64,000 bases of DNA from Neoscytalidium dimidiatum (taxonomy: Eukaryota > Ascomycota > Dothideomycetes > Botryosphaeriales > Botryosphaeriaceae). The translations under genes and the position numbers were made by a program. Positions within the stretch are counted from its first letter, which is position 1. The number at the start of each line of letters is the position of its first letter. This document shows, one piece after another, positions 57,513-64,000 of the stretch. The notes below the pieces were generated by a model. That model did no database searches. It was not told the DNA's origin and saw only the letters and a program-made list of their open reading frames with translations. Location of the stretch: assembly GCA_037367355.1 (NCBI GenBank), contig CM074701.1:1302001-1366000 (forward strand), read 5' to 3'.

Positions 57513-58562
57513 TCATCCCGCAAACTCATACTTCGCGAATCCCTTCACGCCATCGCCTGGCCTGAACTTGAACATATGTCCTCCTTCGTCTTTGTCGTCC
57601 GCTTCATCCGCCCTATCCTTTGCCGTGGCGGTGAACAGAATGTCAAAATTCATCCCACCCCATGTAGTGCAGGCTGGATTCCTTGCGGGTAGCAATACAT
57701 CCTTCAGATGCTTTCCCTGCGGCGAAAACACCATGACCCGGTCCGCAGCATACATAGCAATCCACAAGTTCCCCTCGGTGTCTACCACCATTCCGTCGGG
57801 CTCGCCATAGCTGCCACTTCTATCTACCAACACCTTCTTATTCCTCACGGCTCCTGTATCAACGTCGAAATCATATGCGTACACCAGGCCTTGCATCGAA
57901 TCGTTCAGATACATCACCTTATTATCAGGACTCCACGCGACCCCATTTCCACATACTAGCCCAGCGTCCACCTCCACCAACTCGCCCCGTCCACTGTCCC
58001 CGCTGGACTCAAACCGCCACAGCCTACCCCTCGGCTCCCCGTAATCGGCCGGCAGCTTCCCGGGGCCGTACGCGGCAGCCCGCAGATCGATCTCGGCAAT
58101 CCAGAAGCGGCCGGCCGCGTCGACGCCGCCGTCGTTCGTGCGTCTCTCGCCGCGCTGCTCCCGCGGGACGATCTCACGCACGACCTCGAGCGCGCCGGTG
58201 GCCTCGTCCATGAAAGCAATGCCCGCGTAGTAGCCGCATACGTAGCTGCCGGGCTTGTCGCGGCGGAAGCACATAACGGTGACAGACTCGTCGAGCGCGA
58301 GCACGCGCGGGGGTCCGACCGCATCGCCCGTGGATGGGTCGACGGCCAGGATATGCAGAGAGGGCGGGAGGGGTGGGTCGGTGCCAGTGTCGGGCAGACA
58401 GGATACCCAGTGCAGAGTGCTATCGTCGGCGCGATAGATGGGCCCCTCGCCGAGTACCATGCGTGGAGTACAGCGGTGGAAAGGAGGGTGGGTGGTCAAG
58501 TCGACGAGGGATTCGGCGTCGGACGGTTGAATGGGCACGCGGCGATGCTTTGTTGTGGACAT
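57513..58562 (-). CDS. SMP-30/gluconolactonase-like beta-propeller, 349 aa
   Basis: A single-exon frame. ATG 58562 (MSTTKHRRV) is the first ATG. The sequence fits the SMP-30/gluconolactonase/LRE-like six-bladed propeller, whose members hydrolyse sugar lactones or related esters with a bound divalent metal. All four expected metal or active-site positions are visible: Glu39 in LGEGPIYR, Asn143 in RTNDGGVDAAGRFW, Asn206 in GNGVAWSPDN and Asp256 in GEPDGMVVDTEGNLW. Blade-type repeats G-x-LWRF and NLWIA are present. There is no signal peptide, so it is likely cytosolic. Length is slightly above the ~300 typical of the family owing to an N-terminal extension. The true substrate is unknown. The neighbouring hydrolase and RidA gene may share a pathway, which is inference only. 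Confidence 0.9.
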   Translation of the reverse strand: MSTTKHRRVPIQPSDAESLVDLTTHPPFHRCTPRMVLGEGPIYRADDSTLHWVSCLPDTGTDPPLPPSLHILAVDPSTGDAVGPPRVLALDESVTVMCFRRDKPGSYVCGYYAGIAFMDEATGALEVVREIVPREQRGERRTNDGGVDAAGRFWIAEIDLRAAAYGPGKLPADYGEPRGRLWRFESSGDSGRGELVEVDAGLVCGNGVAWSPDNKVMYLNDSMQGLVYAYDFDVDTGAVRNKKVLVDRSGSYGEPDGMVVDTEGNLWIAMYAADRVMVFSPQGKHLKDVLLPARNPACTTWGGMNFDILFTATAKDRADEADDKDEGGHMFKFRPGDGVKGFAKYEFAG

Positions 58563-59104
58563 TGTGTATGCTGAAGGCTCGGAAATCGGCGACTTGGCTG
58601 ACAAGTCGGAGTCATTCTATGGGATGTTGTTCCACGGGTGAGCAAGCAGAAACGGCAGATGCGAACTCGGCGGTCTATTTATGCGCCACTAAGATGTTCG
58701 GCGTCTGTGAAGTGGGGTGGAGGGGCAGCATTGTAGATCCCGGGACGTCGTCTCTCTCGCGTCCTCAGAGGGCATGATGCGGAAGCTAACGATGCAACAT
58801 GAGTTGTTAGCGGCGCTGGGCATGTCGATCACCAAGTGGTTTGCTGGGACCTGCTGATCAGGCAAGCTTTCCTCTGTTCTGTCTGGCGCTTGCAGGTTCC
58901 TTCCTTCATGCCGCCCTTCGCAAATCATCCCGCTTCTGAAAGTCGGTAGGTACAGCGAGGAACTAGCAGTTGAGCCAATGACAGTCAGATGGGAGCACTG
59001 ATTGAACAGAGAGGAGTAACAAGTAGCCTAATCTACCAGCTTTTTAGCGCGTTGTGTCTATTCGCATTCCTTGCCCAGGTGTACATCCACCTCTACCAAC
59101 CAAC
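58563..59104. other. lactonase upstream region
   Basis: This is 542 bp containing the promoter of the lactonase-like gene and the 3' flank of the alpha/beta hydrolase, both on the minus strand. No distinct element or gene was seen. Confidence 0.5.
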
Positions 59105-60188
59105 TCAGCTCAACCTCTTCAAGCCTTCAACCATGAATGTGATGGTATCTCTCCCCTGCTGAAGCACGCCGTCCATAGCCAGGAAGGGATGCGGCATCCC
59201 TTTCATGACGTGCAGCTCCGCTTCCACTCCAGCTTTCCTCAGCTTCTCCGCAAAGTGAACGCCTTCATCCCTCAGAACATCAAGCTCGCCCACTGTGACG
59301 ATTGCCGGTGGCAGTTTGCTCCAGTCGCCCTCCCACAGCAAGGGTGAAGCTTCCGGGTGGGCCCAATCCTCCTTATTCGGCAGGTAGTGGTATCTGTACC
59401 AAAGCATCTTGGCGGCCGGTAACGCAGGCGTGAACTCAAGCTCCTTCCACGAGGAACTGTTAGTTGTGTCAGCAGTGTTGTCCGTGACGGGAACGCAGAG
59501 GAATTGTGCAAGCAACGGGGGCGAGCCGCCTCTTGCGAGCGCCTTCTGGGCCATGACGGCAGCCAGATTTCCACCGGCCGATGAACCGGCCACGACCTGC
59601 TTCTTGAGGTTGAGATTTAGTAGCTTCTGTCCCTCCTTCTGCAACCACAGCAGTGTTTCCCAGCTATCGTGCACGGCGGCGGGATACGGGTTCTCGGGGC
59701 CGAGCCTGTCACGATGTGAGTATTATCTTCGAAGAGTGCTGGGTACGAGCACCAGCGCACCTGTAGTCCGGGCTTACGACGACCCAACGCGCCCTGTTGC
59801 ACAGATTTGCCGAGACGGTGTTCTCAGTATCGATGTTACCCAACACCCATCCGCCGCCATGGTACCATACCGCCACGGGCCATCCGTCGCTGGGAGCATC
59901 ACCCTCTGGCGTGAAGCACCGCACATTGATACCCGGGCCCTCGGTCTCCTGGCGCTTGACGATATAGTCCTGGATCTTGCCAACGGGCGGAGGCGCACCG
60001 CCGCCGGGGATCAGCACGCCCGAGGTGCGCGACGCAGCAACGGGCTGCAGGTGGACCTGCTGCTTGTCGAAGATGTGAGCATTGTAGAAGTCGCGGTACA
60101 CTGGGTCGAGACGCGGCTCAATGTCCGGGTGGAGCGGGTAGGGAGGCTGTGTCCTTGAGGAGTCCCATTGGGGGGTAGTTTCTGGCAT
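59105..60188 (-). CDS. HSL-type alpha/beta hydrolase (esterase/lipase), 342 aa
   Basis: Exon 1 is 60188-59761 and exon 2 is 59705-59105. The 55-bp intron (GTGCGC to GTGACAG) splits the codon of Arg143, giving SPDYRLGPENPYPAAVHDSW. Features of the hormone-sensitive-lipase family are complete: oxyanion motif HGGGW (110-114), nucleophile elbow GSSAGG with Ser185, acid Asp285 in GELDVLRDEG and His315 in GMPHPF. The usual LAPE box reads LGPE here. There is no signal peptide, so it is probably cytosolic, acting on short-chain or xenobiotic esters or carbamates. It is divergently placed from the RidA gene (716 bp apart) and tandem with the SMP-30 gene. Substrate unknown. Confidence 0.92.
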
Positions 60189-60903
60189 GGTGAGCTTCGT
60201 TTCCAGGCGATCTGAAGGCGGGGGACGAGGGAGTTGGAGAGCGAGGACTCACCCGAGCAAGGCGGCCGGTATCATGGGATCTTTCTATGCAGGATCCGGG
60301 CTACTCCCGACGGACTAGCCGGCGGCCGTCGAGCGGCGGGGCGCCTGTGTTGCGTCGGCCACGATGTCGTGTCGTGTCGTGTCGTGTCGAGCCCCGCCGC
60401 AACGCCGTCGATATGCCCGACGACCGGCGACGCCGCCAGCGCTGGAGCTTTTCCCCCGCGGCGCGTGGGGGTGGGCAGTCGTGGGGGCGAGGGCGCCGGA
60501 GCAATGGCCATGACGGCGCGGGATGAAAGTGCTTGCCCTCGCTCAAGACCTGGGACCGCGGAAATGGAGGCCAGGAGATGTTGGGCGTCTCTCCGCAGCG
60601 CACTGATGGCGGATTGCAGGTCTGGTCGGCAGGCGTCGCAAATCGCCCGAGAAGTGCCTGGCGGATCGACGCCGCAATCGGGGTAGCCGGCGATAGGACC
60701 AACGGCCCAAATCCAACGTCGCCGACACCCTGTCGTCCATTGTGTAGCTTCCGGCCCGATGTAGGGCGCGGTGGGCAAGCCCCGCCGCGGGGTTGGAGGC
60801 GTATTTCAGGGTTTCTGCCTTTACACCGGCCACCTGCCCCTCTACAGCGCGACTCTTCGCCATCCTCTCCTTTCCCTGCACACACACAGAGCAGCCCGCC
60901 AGA
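60189..60903. promoter_or_regulatory. divergent intergenic region, hydrolase and RidA genes
   Basis: This is 715 bp between two divergent starts and must hold both promoters. It contains a pentanucleotide run (TGTCG)5 at 60365-60389. It is GC-rich, which opens long shadow frames on the minus strand that I do not accept as genes. No TATA box was seen. A C/T-rich leader ending CACACACACAGAGCAG precedes the RidA start. Confidence 0.5.
60365..60389 (+). repeat. (TGTCG)5 microsatellite
   Basis: Five near-perfect tandem pentamers inside the divergent promoter region of the hydrolase and RidA genes. Confidence 0.9.
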
Positions 60904-61465
60904 ATGCCCAACAAGGTCGCTACGCTTACCGACAAGGCTCCGAAGCCTCTCCCCGGCATATACTCCCAGGCCATCGTTGCCAATGGCATGGTCTTCTGCT
61001 CTGGCGCTGTCCCCATGGATGCCGAGACAGGCAAGATCATTGACGGTGATGTCAAGGCCCATACCGTACGTTTTCCGTTCCGTTTGCAAGAATGTCGCGG
61101 TCGTGGTTGCAAACTGTCTGATGTGGCACTTTGCGAATCGACTGACATGGCTGAACACGCTCGCTGACGTTTTCCTGCAGCATCAATGCATCAAGAACCT
61201 GACAGCCATCCTTGAGGCCTCTGGCACCACCATTGACAACGTCGTCAAGGTCAATGTTTTCCTCTCTAATATGGATGACTTCGCCGCCATGAACGAGGTC
61301 TACATGACATACTGGGGCGATGTTAAGCCCTGCAGAACGTCGGCCATCCCTGTCCTCCTCGCCGCTAGGGCTGGTTGCTGACTACTTCCCTACAGGTGTG
61401 TTGCCGTCAAGACGCTTCCGCTCAACACCGACGTTGAGATCGAGTGTGTCGCCGTCCTGCCGTAG
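60904..61465 (+). CDS. RidA/YjgF/Hmf1 family enamine/imine deaminase, 129 aa
   Basis: Three exons: 60904-61065, 61181-61338 and 61396-61465. Intron 1 is 115 bp (GTACGT to CCTGCAG) and intron 2 is 57 bp (GTCGGC, branch CTGAC, CCTACAG). Spliced length equals the family norm of ~130 residues. Family motifs are complete: PGIYSQAIVANGMVFCSG, TIDNVVKVNVFLSNMDDF, GDVKPCRTC with the carboxylate-binding Arg106, and the C-terminal VEIECVAV. The protein forms trimers and hydrolyses reactive 2-aminoacrylate-type enamines/imines from PLP enzymes, in cytosol or mitochondria. No clear mitochondrial leader is seen, so the Hmf1-type cytosolic form is more likely. The third exon is only 70 nt. Confidence 0.95.
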
Positions 61466-64000
61466 GTATATAGCTCAGCCCCTGAAAATGCGAACACAAT
61501 CATATACCAACGTCTTGCAGTTCTGCTTCTTCTCCGAAATTGTAATCGACGCTAAGATTTTGCGCGTACGACTTAAAAGCACATGGCATGCGCATACTTC
61601 GATTGATTCATCGTTTGGCAAGCAATACCATTTCATTGCCGTGACCAATTTTCATTCTGTGAACTTCCCTTTCAGCCTTTCATCGTTGCAATGCAAGGTT
61701 TTTTGTTTATTTTCCGCGCTGTGGGCATCGGGATGAACAGCCTGCAAGCCTAGGAACACCTAGCTTCAGGAGGAGAAAGGACTGCACCAAAGCAGGAGCC
61801 TTATTCTCGAAGAGAAGAGGATTAGAGCAGCAGAAGACCCATTCCACACGTTACTCAAACCTCGTTGTGACCCTCCGTGTAATTTTGCTCTTAAGCTTTG
61901 ACCTCGAGCTCTTCCTCACTCTATGCCTCAATCCCAGCCACCTGTCCCCGCTCTCGCACGCCTTCTTATACCCTGAACGGCTTGTTAGCATCAACGACAA
62001 CATTATCAGAGGGCTGGACTACGGGTTAGGCTTTGATGATAGGCTGGACAGCAGCCAGTTCGTCGGTAAGTAACCGGATAGACTGCACAGGTGGTGTGAG
62101 TAGGGGTGGGTGCACGGACATCGACAGCAGCTGGACCTAGGCTCATAGGCGGTACACCATCATTCACACCGTCTCTAATCACAACCGCGACGCGAGCTGG
62201 TGCAGGCGATGGATTGATAACCGTTGCTGTGAAGTAGGCGAGAGGAGAACATGATTGTATGGTACCAGTGCATCAACCAATCCTACTTGCATGAGAGTTT
62301 TATGTAGTATTGAAGCCGCACACTGAACATAGAGTGACAGTATACTTAGCAGAAGATCTTGAAGTGGCGGTGAATGAAAAACGGTGGACACCGTTTGGAA
62401 GTGTTGTTTTGATGAGAAAGTTCAAGTCATGGCTACGCTTCCACACCCTACAATGGTCATCATACCACAACTGTGATGTGGATAATTTTTGCTTGGCTGG
62501 TGTCGATCCTTCAGAATGATCTGCTTGACGGACTGTACGTAGTTGTGGCTTCCGCGTTTCCTTTAGGCACCACGACATTGATAAATTTCTTAGGGCGCGG
62601 TCTGTCGTCCTTGTAATAGGGGCCCTTCTTAAACCTTCTTGCGGCATGATACAAGTATACCTCAAAACCAACCTCGCACCTTTTTCAAACGCCGCCGACC
62701 TGCTCGCTCAAGTATAAGCAACAAACAACGTCAAATCCGTGCTCTCTGAGCTAGAATCTTCGAGAAATCAGTTGCAGGAACCCAAGATATACATCTGCCG
62801 GCTTTCCATAATCTACTCGAAGTAGGCTATGGCACGCACGTAAAGGTTGAGCTTACGGTAATATTTTGCCAATCCTCCCCCATCGCTAGTCATTTCGACG
62901 TAATGGACGCTCATCTTAGTCAAGCTCATGGTTCTCCTGGAAGATTCCACACTTCGCTAAGCCTGGAAGCCATTCTTTCAAGGGCATAACAGCCTTGAAT
63001 TTACTATAGCATTTAAGATGCGCCAAACTGGGGGATGTTGCACCGGCTTTGTGACACGATGCCGTTGATTGCGGAACCGGAACTGATCTTAAACGCTGCC
63101 TATTTAACTGAGCTCTACCGCTGTAGCTCTACACCTGAGTATACCTTCCGCTGTAAGACTTTGCTTATGACACCGTGCTCTAAGAAAATCACATTCTGCT
63201 CAAATTTTTTAGTGCAGAACGGGTAACAACAATGCTGCTCGAGTCTTATTTTCCTACTTGTTGCGCTTAGGTGCATTGCCAGCAGGCTAGGCCTCCATAG
63301 CGAAATGTAGTTACTGGCGTCAGCCTTGTGGGAACTGGCTATGTTCAAGTCAGAGGAACACAGAAGAAGCGAAGATGTGTAGCTAGACGGCATGCCTCTC
63401 TAAGATGCCGTCCACTATTCCACGATCAAGCGACAGAAAATACAGCGACGCCGGCCCCGCTCCTTCCAGAATATTCCCTCCGCTAGGACTTGTTCCTCGG
63501 CTAGGCAGTACCAGATAAAAGTGCAATATTTGGTTCCGTTCTAGGAAAAGCGCCTGCAGATCATGACATGTCACGTTCACGCATGTCACGAGCCCCTCTG
63601 CTTTCCTCGACCCCTCACCTATATAAGGACTCTTCTTGCTCGATCAAATCCTCTTCTTTTTTCTCTCTTCTTCAGCAATTATGAGCCGTTTGGCTCGGCC
63701 TAGCGGCGTCCCAAGTTCTAGTCACTTCTAATTTTTGGAAACTACCCTGAGGACTCTGATCCCCAGATTACTTTTCGTCATCTAATCGGTCTGGCACTGG
63801 TACTTGAGGAAGAGTAGTATCCACTACATCTGTCTTTTCAGCCGTACATCACGTCCTACGTTCTATTTTTTACCACGGCACGACCACCGTACGGCCTTTC
63901 TACACAACCTTACGGCATGTACTTGAAGTTTTTCTCTTGTTTGTTCCCTTCAGACTACATACAGTTGGGAACAGACACCTCTGTCCGCTAACTTGTGCTC
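61466..64000. other. gene-free right edge
   Basis: After the 3' flank of the RidA gene no supportable coding region occurs. Short frames (up to ~138 codons at 61320-61736) overlap the RidA end or lack motifs. Promoter-like module D lies at 63620-63813. A gene might start beyond the window edge. Confidence 0.5.
63620..63813 (+). repeat. promoter-like module D
   Basis: TATATAAG at 63620 is followed by a C/T-rich run (CTCTTCTTTTTTCTCTCTTC). Further on, 63788-63813 reads GGTCTGGCACTGGTACTTGA then GGAAGA, matching module B at 55249-55274 with only a few differences. The CACGTTCACGCATGTCACG stretch just upstream may be regulatory. No coding frame is shared with the other modules. Confidence 0.55.

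Noticed and set aside
60301..61158. 285-codon minus-strand frame over the RidA promoter and first exon
   Set aside because: No motifs. It overlaps a confident RidA exon on the other strand and a GC-rich promoter.

Overview
The window looks like nuclear DNA of a filamentous ascomycete (Pezizomycotina, possibly Dothideomycetes). Introns are short (about 50-120 bp), with GT(A/G)NGT donors, CTAAC/CTGAC-type branch points and YAG acceptors. Several proteins carry ascomycete-type sequence: a DUF2011-like protein, Elp5, Sec22 and a GT2 synthase. Genes are single transcription units on both strands, separated by long non-coding, repeat-bearing DNA. All gene models below were built by hand from reading frames and splice signals.

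Layout. 1-11 kb: an orphan two-exon gene (1265-2984 +), a DUF2011-like basic nuclear protein with a GC-AG intron (4337-3300 -), and two small orphan genes (8541 + and 9872 +). 11-26 kb: decayed or accessory DNA with a broken gene at 13.8-15.1 kb, a doubtful GC-rich gene at 15.5-16.0 kb, an MFS transporter (18326-16692 -), a gene relic near 20 kb (-), and two more small orphan genes (22520 + and 23567 +). 26-36.3 kb: a conserved housekeeping block with ER glucosidase I (29025-26207 -), the U4/U6.U5 snRNP 27K protein (30427-29613 -), Elongator subunit Elp5 (32181-30936 -), an Asx-homology (DEUBAD) protein (34521-32601 -) and the R-SNARE Sec22 (35291-36215 +). 36.3-46.8 kb: gene desert with relics. 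46.9-48.7 kb: a hyaluronan/chitin-synthase-like GT2 membrane glycosyltransferase (-). 48.7-57.5 kb: a second gene desert. 57.5-61.5 kb: an SMP-30/lactonase-like protein (-), an HSL-type alpha/beta hydrolase (-) and a RidA/YjgF imine deaminase (+). The rest to 64 kb is gene-free.

The two less ordinary signals are these. (1) Five orphan intron-containing genes at 1.3, 8.5, 9.9, 22.5 and 23.6 kb share a faint beta-strands-then-amphipathic-helix pattern and may be one diverged family. (2) Promoter-like modules (TATA box followed by a C/T-rich run) at 6.1, 38.6, 55.0 and 63.6 kb lie in gene-free DNA. Three of them share downstream repeat blocks and two share an 18-nt exact match, which suggests an undescribed non-coding transcript or mobile-element family. 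Functional names rest on family knowledge and visible motifs; no database search was possible.
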